Assembly: GCA_965230485.1 (NCBI GenBank)
Contig: CBDDLA010000001.1
Span: forward strand, 434,001-498,000
Source of the DNA: Putridiphycobacter sp965230485
GTDB lineage: Bacteria; Bacteroidota; Bacteroidia; Flavobacteriales_D; Crocinitomicaceae
Reading direction: 5' to 3'
DNA: 64,000 nt
Each line of letters begins with the position of its first letter. Positions within the stretch are counted from its first letter, which is position 1. Below are positions 43,658 to 53,334 of the stretch, piece after piece. The translations under genes were made by a program, and so were the position numbers. The notes beneath the pieces are model-generated. The model searched no databases. It was not told the DNA's origin and saw only the letters and a list, made by a program, of their open reading frames with translations.

Positions 43658-44602
43658 ATGAAATTAATTATTGCCTCTCTTATAGTATTTGCTTCAAACT
43701 TTTGCCATGGTTATGCGCCTGATATTGTAAAATTCATTGAAGTACAAAAAGACTCAAATGCTTATAAATTTGTTGATACACCGGATTTATATAAAGAAAA
43801 ATGGCATCAATTAGCGCAACCAAATTTTTGGAAAACGATTATGCAATTGTCTCCTGATTCTTGTTTAATTAATGTTGCTTCAACAAGACAAGTGTTACAC
43901 AAAGAATCATTAGCTAAATGGAATATGATGAATGATCAGCAGAAAGATTTTGCACGTCAGAAATTCAGGGATTTATATGGTTTAGATTCAACTGAAAGAA
44001 TCTATATGACTACGGGTAAAAGTGATTTTTTCAAATTCAATAATGTCTATCCTTCTATCTCTAAAGCCGTAGATGTTTTTACAAAGAACGAGACTGACCC
44101 TTGGTATGCTCAAGCTATTTTAATGATTGAAAGTCCTGGTAAAATAGCTTATTCTAATGTTGGTGCTTATGGTCCATTTCAACTAATGAAAGGCGTAGCC
44201 AGGAATCATGGTTTAAGGGTAGATAAGTATGTTGATGAAAGAAAAGACTTTGATAAGTCTGCTTATGCATCCGCCCATCTTTTGAGGACCTCATGCATTC
44301 CTGAAGCCAAAAGAATCTTAAATAAATTCAATATTAACGTGACTAAATCAATGGAATATAGCTTGTGGTTTAGATTATTAGTATTACACAATTATCATGC
44401 TGGCGCTGGTAATGTCGATAAACTCTTAACGCATGTTGTAAAACCAAATTGTGGATGTAAAAATCTGATTACCTCTATTTGGCAATCACAATATGGGCGA
44501 TTTAAGAACTCTTCTCAGAATTATTCTCAACTAGCACTTGCTTCGTTACTAGTTTTAGATGATTTTATTGAGACTGAGTGCGAATTGATAGATGAAGGTT
44601 GA
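43658..44602 (+). CDS. Lytic transglycosylase (SLT domain) protein
   Basis: 314 residues with a Sec signal peptide (MKLIIASLIVFASNFCHGYA). The C-terminal half is an SLT-type transglycosylase domain: catalytic Glu in QAILMIESPGKIAYSNVGAYGPFQLMKG (~residue 168), the VDERKDFDKSAYASAHLL block, and HNYHAGAGNVDKLL. Such enzymes cleave peptidoglycan to 1,6-anhydromuropeptides in the periplasm. The ~140-residue N-terminal region has no recognisable domain. No LysM or amidase partner is adjacent. A hairpin with a T-rich tail lies downstream. Confidence 0.82.
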   Translation: MKLIIASLIVFASNFCHGYAPDIVKFIEVQKDSNAYKFVDTPDLYKEKWHQLAQPNFWKTIMQLSPDSCLINVASTRQVLHKESLAKWNMMNDQQKDFARQKFRDLYGLDSTERIYMTTGKSDFFKFNNVYPSISKAVDVFTKNETDPWYAQAILMIESPGKIAYSNVGAYGPFQLMKGVARNHGLRVDKYVDERKDFDKSAYASAHLLRTSCIPEAKRILNKFNINVTKSMEYSLWFRLLVLHNYHAGAGNVDKLLTHVVKPNCGCKNLITSIWQSQYGRFKNSSQNYSQLALASLLVLDDFIETECELIDEG

Positions 44603-44734
44603 CTCGGATTCAATTGAAATTTTACTGACCTAACCCACCCCTTGCCTTATTTTTTATCGTGATACATATTAGAAGAACTAATTGTACTTCTAAAATGCGT
44701 TAATAATTGTTCTTTGCAGCGCACATGACTGAAT

Positions 44735-44780
44735 AAATGGCTATTCTTTATTTAAAGAGTAGCCATTTTATTTATTTGGA
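44735..44780 (+). terminator. Hairpin terminator downstream of the lytic transglycosylase gene
   Basis: AAATGGCTATTCTTT (44735-44749) pairs with AAAGAGTAGCCATTT (44754-44768) over 15 positions with one G-T wobble, loop ATTT, followed by TATTTATTT. It lies ~130 nt after the stop. A second small inverted repeat (TTAGAAG/CTTCTAA, 44669-44693) precedes it. The rest of the 44603-44895 gap shows nothing else clear. Confidence 0.65.
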
Positions 44781-44853
44781 GTAAGTTTTATTTCTAAGAT
44801 TATTCATTCGAGAATTGTAAATCTAAAAACAATGAACTATCATACTTTTTACA

Positions 44854-44861
44854 TATTTTTG
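44854..44861 (+). promoter_or_regulatory. -7 element upstream of the ELWxxDG-repeat gene
   Basis: TATTTTTG matches TAnnTTTG and lies 34 nt before the ATG at 44896. No -33 TTTG is seen. Confidence 0.35.
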
Positions 44862-44895
44862 ATTAAACTATATAATTATGATTTAAAATATAGAC

Positions 44896-46767
44896 ATGAA
44901 AACACTTGTAATTTCTTTCCTTTATTGTATTTCATCTTTTTCATTGGCTTTTACTCAGGCACATTTGGTGCAGGATATCAATCCATCTTCAGGATTTGGA
45001 GGAGAAGGTAGTAATGGGTTTGAAGGTGTTTTATATAACGGTTGGTATTACTTTGGAGGAAATGATGCAATTCATGGATTTGAACTTTGGAAAACTAATG
45101 GAGATACTGCAATTTTAGCGTTTGATCTAACTCCAGGTAATACGCTCAGTGGGATGCCTAAAGATTCTCATCCAGCCAGGTTCATTGAGTACAATAGCAA
45201 ATTATACTTTATAAGTATTAAAAATGGAATCGATACACAGCTAAGATTATGGGAGTATGATGGTATTAGCCAGCCACATGAAGTTAATTGGTTTACTTTT
45301 CCTGCAAGTAATTCTATACCCTGGTCTTATCTAAACAACTTAGAGGTTTTTAATGGAAAATTAATTGTTGGGTACAGTGATAGTACGAACAACCTCCTTG
45401 TTGAATTTGATGGAATAAATGTATCTTACATTAACAGTTCTGCGACATCATTTAAGCACTTAAAATCAATCAATAATAAACTTTATGCAATAGCAAGCTG
45501 CGATACTTGCAGTACATTAAAGTTATGGGAATATGATGGCATCAGCATGGCAATGGTTCCAAATGTAAACATGTCCAAAAATCTAAACTATGGACCTATA
45601 GATATAGCCATAGAAGGAAAGCATTTTGCTCTATTTCAAAATAAACTTTTTTTTACAGCATTTGATTCGATTCACGGTTTTGAAACATGGCAATATGATG
45701 GAGTTACTGCATCACTAGCTTTTGAAACTAATATTGGAACTGGAAATGGCAGTAGAGGGAACTATATAGTGTATAATAATAAGTTGGTTTACTCAGGTTT
45801 TAATAATATTTTTGGTCATGAAATCTGGGAGTATGACGGCCTGTCTACAAGCTTAATACAAAATCTTAACCCTGTTACCTTTGCCCTTTCAGGCGGATTA
45901 GAATGGTTCGAAATATTTGATAATGAACTTTATTTTGATCACAGTGATAATGGAGTGAATAATTTTGATTTGTGGAAGTACAATGGAAGTAATATTAGTC
46001 TTGTTGCTGAATTACACCCTCCAAATGGAACAAACAGTTTTCCAGTATTGAGTGGTTTGAAAACAGCTGGACCATATATGTACTTCACTGCAAGTGATTC
46101 GATCTATGGGACTGAACTTAGGCGAGTAGAATCTTGTAATATTCAAAACGCATCTGTCCAAACCATTGAAGCTTGTCAATCCTACACTAGTCCTAGCGGA
46201 TTAGTTTATGATCAAAGTGCTTATTTTAAAGATACAATTCCTAATAGCTGTGGAGGTGATAGTATTTTAACAATTAATCTGACGGTGATCCCTCTTGATA
46301 ATTCAATTACTCAAGTTAATAATATATTAACTGCTAATCAAAATCAAATTCTTTACCAGTGGATGGAATGCACTAATAATAATTATATTTTAATCCAAGG
46401 AGCCGTTAATCAACAATTTGCAGTTCCAAGTAATGGCAATTATGCGGTAATACTTCATGATCCTCAATCTGGTTGTTTGGATACATCTGACTGTATTTCA
46501 ATAGCTGACTTAAACATTAAAAACGAAAATGGACTAGAGCTTAGGCTATATCCCAATCCAAGTCAGGGTAGTTTTTACATAGAAACAGATGGTTTAAATA
46601 ATATAGATGTGTTGGCGTATAATTTATTAGGTCAAGTCATTCAACTCAATGAACAAATCGATAATGATAGACTACGAATATCGTTTCCAGTAAATTTTAA
46701 AGGTGTTGCGTTTCTTAAAATTCAAACTAGCGGAGGTATTGAAACGAAAAAAATTGAAATCAGGTAA
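44896..46767 (+). CDS. T9SS type A sorted protein with ELWxxDG-type repeats
   Basis: 623 residues. A signal peptide (SFLYCISSFSLAFTQ) is followed by repeats around the hyalin-like ELWxxDG core (GFELWKTNGD, LRLWEYDGI, LKLWEYDGI, FETWQYDGV, HEIWEYDGL, FDLWKYNGS, residues ~50-365). These each form strands of a predicted beta-propeller. A Cys-bearing segment follows, then a type A sorting domain (LELRLYPNPSQGSFYIET, NLLGQVIQLNEQ, ETKKIEIR). It is inferred to be a secreted or surface protein; ligand unknown. Confidence 0.83.
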   Translation: MKTLVISFLYCISSFSLAFTQAHLVQDINPSSGFGGEGSNGFEGVLYNGWYYFGGNDAIHGFELWKTNGDTAILAFDLTPGNTLSGMPKDSHPARFIEYNSKLYFISIKNGIDTQLRLWEYDGISQPHEVNWFTFPASNSIPWSYLNNLEVFNGKLIVGYSDSTNNLLVEFDGINVSYINSSATSFKHLKSINNKLYAIASCDTCSTLKLWEYDGISMAMVPNVNMSKNLNYGPIDIAIEGKHFALFQNKLFFTAFDSIHGFETWQYDGVTASLAFETNIGTGNGSRGNYIVYNNKLVYSGFNNIFGHEIWEYDGLSTSLIQNLNPVTFALSGGLEWFEIFDNELYFDHSDNGVNNFDLWKYNGSNISLVAELHPPNGTNSFPVLSGLKTAGPYMYFTASDSIYGTELRRVESCNIQNASVQTIEACQSYTSPSGLVYDQSAYFKDTIPNSCGGDSILTINLTVIPLDNSITQVNNILTANQNQILYQWMECTNNNYILIQGAVNQQFAVPSNGNYAVILHDPQSGCLDTSDCISIADLNIKNENGLELRLYPNPSQGSFYIETDGLNNIDVLAYNLLGQVIQLNEQIDNDRLRISFPVNFKGVAFLKIQTSGGIETKKIEIR

Positions 46768-46852
46768 TATCTATTCTTAACCAATCAATTCATAAAATAA
46801 CTAATGCTAATTTATCATGTAAATTATTATTTTTAGTTTTTTTATAATTGAA

Positions 46853-47182
46853 ATGATTAATTGGTCCGACTTCAAGAAAATAGACATACGTGTTGGCACT
46901 GTTTTGTCAGCTAAGGTTTTTACCGAAGCCAATAACCCTTCTTATAAATTAAATATTGATTTCGGAGAATTGGGAATAAAAAAATCATCTGCTCAAATCA
47001 CTAAACGCTATTTGCCAAAAGAATTAATAGGCATGCAGATTGTTGCAGTTGTGAATTTTCCGCCAAAACAAATTGCCACTATGATGAGTGAATGCTTAGT
47101 TTTAGGTGCAATTGGTGATGACGAAGTAGTTACCCTTTTAGGTTTAGGGAAAAAAGTTAAAAATGGTATTAAAATTGGGTAA
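46853..47182 (+). CDS. tRNA-binding domain protein (CsaA-like)
   Basis: 109 residues forming a single OB-fold tRNA-binding domain: WSDFKKIDIRVGTVLSAKVF (residues ~4-23), NPSYKLNIDFGELGIKKSSAQIT and VVNFPPKQIATMMSECLVLGA. The size matches CsaA, a dimer proposed to act as a tRNA-binding protein or export chaperone. It ends one nt before the ROK kinase ATG, so it heads the transcript that also carries the kinase and GH92 mannosidase. Its link to glycan use is only positional. Confidence 0.87.
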   Translation: MINWSDFKKIDIRVGTVLSAKVFTEANNPSYKLNIDFGELGIKKSSAQITKRYLPKELIGMQIVAVVNFPPKQIATMMSECLVLGAIGDDEVVTLLGLGKKVKNGIKIG

Positions 47183-47183
47183 A

Positions 47184-48140
47184 ATGACTAAAATTGCTTT
47201 AGGCATTGACATAGGAGGAACTAATACAGTATTTGGTTTAATTGATATTAACGGCGAATGCATAGAGCAAGGTAATGTAAGCACTATTCAATTTAAAACA
47301 CCAGAATTATTAGTGGAAGCCATAGCCAATGAAGTGACCCATCTCCTGACAAAAAACAACCATTTTAATCTTGTTGGTATTGGAATAGGTGCACCTAATG
47401 GAAATTTTTATAATGGAACAGTTGAATATGCTCCTAACCTTAATTGGAAAGGCGTAGTAAATTTAGTAGACCTTTTTAAGACATATTTTAAAGTTCCTGC
47501 TTTTGTAACCAATGATGCTAATGCTGCTGCAATTGGCGAAATGACCTATGGCTCTGCTAAAGGACTAGATGATTTTTTACTAGTAACGCTTGGTACAGGA
47601 CTCGGTAGTGGTTTCATTGCAAATGGTAATCTAATATACGGACACGATAGCTTTGCTGGAGAATTAGGGCATGTAATTATTGAATCGAATGGCAGGTTAT
47701 GCGGTTGCGGACGAAGAGGCTGCCTAGAAACCTATGCTTCAGCTACTGGGATTGTTAAAACTGCTAAAGAATATTTACATACTCATGGCTCTAATTCAAA
47801 ATTAAAACAACTCGGAGAGAGCCTGTCGTCAATAGATATTGCAAATGCTGCAGAAAAGGGAGATGCACTGGCTTTGAAAGTTTTTGATTACACTGCTCAA
47901 AAACTGGCTTTTGGATTAGCTAATGCCGTACCCATTACTAGTCCAAAAGCCATTATCCTATTTGGAGGTTTAGCGAATTCAGGAGAACTGCTTTTGACAC
48001 CACTCAAAGCGTACTTTGAGAAATTTCTATTAAAAATTTACCAAGGTAAAGTCGATATCATCTTATCAGGTTTAAACAATAATTTAGCAGCCATTTTGGG
48101 AGCAAGTGCACTGGTATGGAACGAAATTAAAGAACAATGA
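47184..48140 (+). CDS. ROK family sugar kinase
   Basis: 318 residues from the ATG at 47184; the in-frame ATG at 47163 lies inside the CsaA-like gene. ATP-binding loops ALGIDIGGTNTVFGLI (residues ~5-20) and LLVTLGTGLGSGFIANG (~131-147), catalytic Asp in FVTNDANAAAIGE, the ELGHVII and zinc-binding CGCGRRGCLETYAS blocks. It phosphorylates a hexose or N-acetylhexosamine at C6. It overlaps the GH92 gene by 4 nt, so mannose, glucose or GlcNAc released by the neighbouring glycosidases is the likely substrate. This is inferred from context. Confidence 0.88.
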   Translation: MTKIALGIDIGGTNTVFGLIDINGECIEQGNVSTIQFKTPELLVEAIANEVTHLLTKNNHFNLVGIGIGAPNGNFYNGTVEYAPNLNWKGVVNLVDLFKTYFKVPAFVTNDANAAAIGEMTYGSAKGLDDFLLVTLGTGLGSGFIANGNLIYGHDSFAGELGHVIIESNGRLCGCGRRGCLETYASATGIVKTAKEYLHTHGSNSKLKQLGESLSSIDIANAAEKGDALALKVFDYTAQKLAFGLANAVPITSPKAIILFGGLANSGELLLTPLKAYFEKFLLKIYQGKVDIILSGLNNNLAAILGASALVWNEIKEQ

Positions 48141-51037
48141 TCAAAAAAAAGCAAATCTACCTTTTAATAGTATTACTTTTAGCCGGACTCAGTGCCTGTC
48201 AAGATAATTATAGGTACTCTGAAAAATCTGCTTATGAACTGGTGAATCCATTTATTGGAACCGGAGGACATGGGCATACTTATCCTGGAGCAACAGTTCC
48301 ATTTGGTATGGTTCAATTGAGTCCAGATACACGTTTGGACGGCTGGGATGGATGTAGTGGTTATCATTACAGTGACTCCATGATTTATGGTTTTTCTCAT
48401 ACACATTTAAGTGGCACTGGTGTGTCTGATTATGGTGATATTTTATTGATGCCTTTTCAGTCGGATAAAACACCTACCTATCAACAATTGCAAAACCATG
48501 AAGTAACACCCTCATTATTTTCGAAAACATCAGAAAATGCAAACCCAGGGTTTTATGAGGTTAATTTGGAAAGTACAAAAGTGAAACTAACAGCTACTAA
48601 TCGCGTGGGAATTCATCAGTACCAGTTTAAAAACAAGACAAATAACCAAGTATTGTTAGACTTAAACCATAGGGATATGGTAATTGATTATAGTATTTCT
48701 GTTGATGGAAAAAGCATATCAGGTTATAGAGTATCTAACGCTTGGGCGAACGAGCAACATATTTACTTTTATATGGAGTTTTCAGAGCCGTTTAATTCAG
48801 AATTGCCAAAAAATAGCGATTCCTTAACTAGTTATTATCGCATTTTGAAATTTCAAGATATAAATACACTTATGATTAAAGTGGGAATTTCAGCTACAAG
48901 TATTGAAGGTGCTAAAATCAATTTAAAAACAGAGGCCAACCATTGGATTTTCGAAAAGTATCAGAAAAATGCCAAAGAAAAATGGGAAAATGCCTTATCT
49001 AAGATTGAAGTAAAGGATGAAAATGAAGATAATTTAAGTATTTTTTATTCAGCCCTTTACCATACCATGATTGTACCTAATGTATTCTCAGATGTTGATG
49101 GTAAATATAGAGGAATGGATCAAAATATACATGAAACAAATAAAAGCCAGTATACCGTTTTTTCATTGTGGGATACTTTTAGGGGTGCTCACCCCCTATA
49201 CACAATAATTGAGCAAAGCAAAACCAAAGCATTTATTCAGTCGTTTATTAATATCTATCTGCAAGGAGGCAGACTCCCAGTCTGGGAGTTGGCAGGAAAT
49301 GAAACTGATTGTATGATTGGTTACCATGCTGTTCCGGTTATTGTAGATGCATATTTTAAGGGCTTTCGAGACTTTGATACAGAATTGGCACTAAAAGCCA
49401 TGCTTTATAGTGCTAATTTAAATCATTTAGGGCTAAAAACTTATAAAGAAAAAGGTTTTATAGCGGCTGGTGATGAAGCAGAATCTGTTTCAAAAACACT
49501 AGAATATGCCTATGATGATTGGTGTATTGCACGGTTCGCAAAAGCCTTGGGTAAAGATTCTATATATAACACCTTTATTAAAAGGGCTCAAAATTACAAA
49601 AACCTACATAATCCCCAAACAGGGTTCATGCAGGCTAAAATGAATGGTGGATTTATAACAAATTTTGACCCTGCAGAAGTGAACTTTAATTTTACAGAGG
49701 CTAATGCCTGGCAATATAGCTTATTTGTGCCTCATGATATTTCTGGTTTAATTGATTTGCATGGCGGTAATGTTGAGTTTGAAGCACACCTGGATGAGCT
49801 ATTTAGTGCCGAAATGACCCTTAGTGGTCGGCACCAAGTAGATATAACAGGGTTAATTGGGCAGTATGCTCATGGGAACGAACCAAGCCATCATATGGCT
49901 TATCTATATAATTACATTGGTAAGCCATATAAAACACAAGCTAAAGTACATCAAATTCTTTCTGAGCAATATCAAAATACACCTGATGGATTATCAGGGA
50001 ATGAAGATTGTGGACAAATGTCGGCATGGTATGTATTGAGTGCTATGGGGTTTTATTCTGTGACTCCTGGACTTGACTATTATGCCATTGGAACACCTCA
50101 CTTATTTGAATCTAGAATAAACTTGGAAAATGGGAAGACTTTTTCAATTCGTGCGAATAATTTAACAGAACAAAACCACTATATTCAGTCTGCTAAATTG
50201 AATGGAAAAACGTACAATCAATCATATATTACACATTCTGCTATTACAAACGGAGGGGAATTGGTTTTCGAAATGGGCTCAGAACCAAATCCTAATTGGG
50301 GAACCAAAGTACCAATAGCAAGTATAGATGAAGCTAATCACTTTTGTCCTAACCCATATTTTATTGCTGATTCACAGACCTTTTCAGATTCAATTAAGGT
50401 AAGTATTGGGAATAGTTGTAAAGAATGCAAAACCTACATTTCCTTTGATGGATTCGAGTTAGAAGAATATAACACCCCAATATGGATCAAAGAAGATACA
50501 GAAATTTATGCCTGGTCTTATTACGGAAAAAAGCAGAGTAAAACAATTAAAAGTACGTACAAGAAAATAGAAGGTGGCAGAAGTATAAAAATCGAATCAG
50601 AATTCAGTAACCAATATTCAGCCGGAGGACAAAATGCATTAATTGATTATTTAAGAGGGTCTCCCAATTTCCGGACGGGCTATTGGCAAGGTTACCAAGG
50701 ACAAGATGTTATTGTGATTGTAGATCTGGGAGTCGTTCGTCACATTGAATCTGTTTCTGTTGGCAGTTTGCAGGATATAAAATCATGGATTTGGTATCCA
50801 AAAGAAGTAGAAATAACACGCTCGAGAGATGGAAGGAATTTTGGAGATTATGGAACTATAAAAAATGATTTTCCTAAGAATGAATTTGGTGCTTTTACAA
50901 AAGATTTTACGGTTAATAGAAAAACAGTTGCTCGGTATATTAAAGTTAGACTTACTTACCCAGGCGATTGCCCTGAATGGCATTTGGGTAATGGCGGGAA
51001 AGCATGGATATTTGTAGATGAGATTACAATTAAATAA
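48137..51037 (+). CDS. GH92 family alpha-mannosidase lipoprotein with C-terminal discoidin-like domain
   Basis: 966 residues. The lipobox LAGLSACQD (Cys ~21) is followed by the GH92 hallmark VNPFIGTGGHGHTYPGATVPFG (start ~37). Further GH92 blocks are GFSHTHLSGTGVSDYGDI, WDTFRGAHPL, PVWELAGNETDCMIGYHA, HGNEPSHHMAYLYNY and GNEDCGQMSAWYVLSAMGFY. GH92 enzymes are calcium-dependent exo-alpha-mannosidases that trim N-glycans. After about residue 735 comes a small beta-sandwich, then a discoidin/F5-8C-like domain (WQGYQGQDVIVIVDLG, SWIWYPKEVEITRSRDG), similar to that of the GH20 gene. It is predicted to be lipid-anchored outside the cytoplasm. Translation is coupled to the ROK kinase. Confidence 0.93.
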   Translation: MIKKKQIYLLIVLLLAGLSACQDNYRYSEKSAYELVNPFIGTGGHGHTYPGATVPFGMVQLSPDTRLDGWDGCSGYHYSDSMIYGFSHTHLSGTGVSDYGDILLMPFQSDKTPTYQQLQNHEVTPSLFSKTSENANPGFYEVNLESTKVKLTATNRVGIHQYQFKNKTNNQVLLDLNHRDMVIDYSISVDGKSISGYRVSNAWANEQHIYFYMEFSEPFNSELPKNSDSLTSYYRILKFQDINTLMIKVGISATSIEGAKINLKTEANHWIFEKYQKNAKEKWENALSKIEVKDENEDNLSIFYSALYHTMIVPNVFSDVDGKYRGMDQNIHETNKSQYTVFSLWDTFRGAHPLYTIIEQSKTKAFIQSFINIYLQGGRLPVWELAGNETDCMIGYHAVPVIVDAYFKGFRDFDTELALKAMLYSANLNHLGLKTYKEKGFIAAGDEAESVSKTLEYAYDDWCIARFAKALGKDSIYNTFIKRAQNYKNLHNPQTGFMQAKMNGGFITNFDPAEVNFNFTEANAWQYSLFVPHDISGLIDLHGGNVEFEAHLDELFSAEMTLSGRHQVDITGLIGQYAHGNEPSHHMAYLYNYIGKPYKTQAKVHQILSEQYQNTPDGLSGNEDCGQMSAWYVLSAMGFYSVTPGLDYYAIGTPHLFESRINLENGKTFSIRANNLTEQNHYIQSAKLNGKTYNQSYITHSAITNGGELVFEMGSEPNPNWGTKVPIASIDEANHFCPNPYFIADSQTFSDSIKVSIGNSCKECKTYISFDGFELEEYNTPIWIKEDTEIYAWSYYGKKQSKTIKSTYKKIEGGRSIKIESEFSNQYSAGGQNALIDYLRGSPNFRTGYWQGYQGQDVIVIVDLGVVRHIESVSVGSLQDIKSWIWYPKEVEITRSRDGRNFGDYGTIKNDFPKNEFGAFTKDFTVNRKTVARYIKVRLTYPGDCPEWHLGNGGKAWIFVDEITIK

Positions 51038-51039
51038 AG

Positions 51040-51134
51040 CCTAATAATTATATAGTAATTTCTATATTAAACCTATGCTAATATAGTTGTCTAATAATCG
51101 TTAGAATTTGACTAATTACTAAATAATTATTAGG
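51040..51134. other. 95-nt intergenic element with long imperfect inverted repeat and internal hairpins
   Basis: Starting 3 nt after the GH92 stop, the 21-nt arm 51040-51060 is complementary to 51114-51134 at 20 of 21 positions. Inside are two smaller inverted repeats: CTATATTA/TAATATAG (51062-51069 with 51079-51086) and TCTAA/TTAGA (51090-51094 with 51101-51105). The whole can fold as a three-way junction in either strand. No T-run follows on the plus strand and no target-site duplication is evident. It sits between two converging glycosidase operons. Confidence 0.6.
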
Positions 51135-51309
51135 ATTCTCTTTATCTCCCTTAAAGGTAATTAAATGTTAGACGTCATTTTCAACTTTTCGACCAATAAT
51201 TAAGAGCGGTTTTTTCAAAATTATATAAACACCTACAAAACAGTTTGTTAACCTATTTTATTCAAACTCTTTTTTTTGTGAAAAAATCACAATTCTTCGA
51301 CGAATGGAA

Positions 51310-53334
51310 TTATGGATTGAAAAACTGGTGCTCTTTTACAATATTTTTTTCGTTAAAGAGACTTTTTACTGTTGAGTAGACTTCTTTTTCAGTGCCATCA
51401 TATTCAATAACACTCCAACTAGGTCCGGGCCAACAATCATTTAATTGCCAGAAAAGTGTGCCCATGCAATGTGGCCGATTATCTAAATGTGCTTTGATGG
51501 CTTTCTGGTAAGCTAGCGCTTGTGTTTTTTGGCTCAGCTTGACGAAGTCAATAAAGTTTGCAGGTGAGTTAAAATATTTTTCAATTTGCTGTAATATCAT
51601 ACCATTACCAATATAACTTTTTTGCCTATTTTGCATCACTTCAGATTCAAGATATAAGCTTGAGTCATTTGCTATACTTTTTAAACTGCTCATTGAAGGA
51701 AAAGACTGAAAACCATATTCTACCATAAATCGCCCAATGTTATGATTGAATGCATCAAAATCTTCTTTACCATGCCACACTCCCCAATAATGCATAGAGT
51801 TATGATTAAAATTCTCTGTTGTTCCCCAATTACTTAATGGAGAGGTAGATGTATAGTTACCTTGTGGATGAATTGACCCTATTGCGTCAGGAATTATTTG
51901 ATGAAAAATCCGCTTATAATTGTTCCAAATGTTTGCTGAATCTTGTCTTGAATAATTAAATTGTTTTTGCCAACCCCAATTATGCCAAGCCACCTCTATC
52001 TCATTATTTCCGCACCAGAGGGCTATGCATGGATGATGTCTTAAACGCAATATGTTTTCTTCTACTTCTGATTTAACATTTTGACGAAAAAACTCATTAT
52101 TTGGGTACAAACTGCCGGCAAACATGAAATCTTGCCATACCAAAATGCCATTTTGATCACATAAATCATAAAAAATATCATTTTCGTAAATACCACCACC
52201 CCAAACACGGAGCATATTCATATTCGCATCTCTGACTTGTTGAATCAATTTTAGATAGCGTTCATTTGTAACAGTTGGTAAAAAAAGGTCTTGCGGAATA
52301 TAGTTTGCACCTTTCATAAAAACAGGCCGTCCGTTTAACTTGAAGTAAAAAGATGTACCTATACTATCTTTTTCTGTAATTAACTGAATGGTTCTGATAC
52401 CATATTTAATTTTAGAAGAATCAATTAAGTGATTCCTGACACTCAAATTTACTGAAAAGTCATAAAGATGTGCTTCTCCTAATCCATTCGTCCACCATAA
52501 CTTAGGTTGCTGTACAAACAAAGTATCAACAATGGTATTAATACCTTCGTTTAAGTTTATCGTCAAGCTTTTGTCATTTAATTCTAATACACATTTATTG
52601 ATCAATTCGGTTGCTTCTATTGACACTTCTTGTATAACCACCGCTAAAGAATCTGTAATGCTTAGCGTTTGACAATTGAGGTCTGTAATTCTTGCTGAAT
52701 TCCAGAAATTCAATTGAACTGCACGCCAAATACCAGCCGTGACGAATCTTGGTCCCCAGTCCCATCCAAAATGGTATGCTGCTTTTCTTGTGTACGATCC
52801 CACTTGTAGGTCGCCTGTTTCACAACCTGAAGGCAGTTGATAAGGGCTATTTTTAACCGCATTCCTATTTTGTTTCAGCGGTGATTTAAAAATCACTTCT
52901 AGCGAATTTTGACCGACTGAAAGTAATGATTTAACATCTGCTCGCCAAGATCTAAACATATTGTTAGCTTCAATAATCAGCTCTTTATTAAGGTAAACAT
53001 TAGCGTAAGTATCAAGACCTTTAAAATCAATTTCTATATTTTGATTCGACAGTTGGTCGGCAGTAATATTAAATTTTGTGCGGTAGTGCCAGTCTTCATT
53101 TTCAATCCATTGTTGCTTTGTTTCATTGTTTTCCCAATAAGGATCCTCAATTAAATTATTCGCGATCAGATTAGTATGTACTACTCCCGGAATCTTAGCT
53201 GGATACCATGTTTGAGAACCAACTTTCTTAAATTCCCAATTATCAAATAGTCTTTGAATCGAATTTCGATAAGTCTTGTTTTGGCAACCAGAAATCGAAA
53301 GTCCAATAACGATTAAAACAACTAACCTACTCAT
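51310..53334 (-). CDS. GH2 family beta-mannosidase lipoprotein (C-terminally short)
   Basis: 674 residues with lipobox LSISGCQNK (Cys ~17). GH2 order: sugar-binding jelly roll (ENEDWHYRTKFNI, FKGLDTYANVYLN), Ig-like domain, then a TIM barrel. The barrel has MLRVWGGGIYENDIFYDLCDQNGILVWQDFMFA, acid/base Glu in LWCGNNEIEVAWH and nucleophile Glu in FMVEYGFQSFPS. It would cleave the Man-beta-1,4-GlcNAc core link of N-glycans. The protein stops soon after TLFWQLNDCWPGPSWSVIEYDG, while typical family members (~820-860) continue with Ig-like domains. The ATG overlaps cutC by 4 nt. Confidence 0.9.
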   Translation of the reverse strand: MSRLVVLIVIGLSISGCQNKTYRNSIQRLFDNWEFKKVGSQTWYPAKIPGVVHTNLIANNLIEDPYWENNETKQQWIENEDWHYRTKFNITADQLSNQNIEIDFKGLDTYANVYLNKELIIEANNMFRSWRADVKSLLSVGQNSLEVIFKSPLKQNRNAVKNSPYQLPSGCETGDLQVGSYTRKAAYHFGWDWGPRFVTAGIWRAVQLNFWNSARITDLNCQTLSITDSLAVVIQEVSIEATELINKCVLELNDKSLTINLNEGINTIVDTLFVQQPKLWWTNGLGEAHLYDFSVNLSVRNHLIDSSKIKYGIRTIQLITEKDSIGTSFYFKLNGRPVFMKGANYIPQDLFLPTVTNERYLKLIQQVRDANMNMLRVWGGGIYENDIFYDLCDQNGILVWQDFMFAGSLYPNNEFFRQNVKSEVEENILRLRHHPCIALWCGNNEIEVAWHNWGWQKQFNYSRQDSANIWNNYKRIFHQIIPDAIGSIHPQGNYTSTSPLSNWGTTENFNHNSMHYWGVWHGKEDFDAFNHNIGRFMVEYGFQSFPSMSSLKSIANDSSLYLESEVMQNRQKSYIGNGMILQQIEKYFNSPANFIDFVKLSQKTQALAYQKAIKAHLDNRPHCMGTLFWQLNDCWPGPSWSVIEYDGTEKEVYSTVKSLFNEKNIVKEHQFFNP

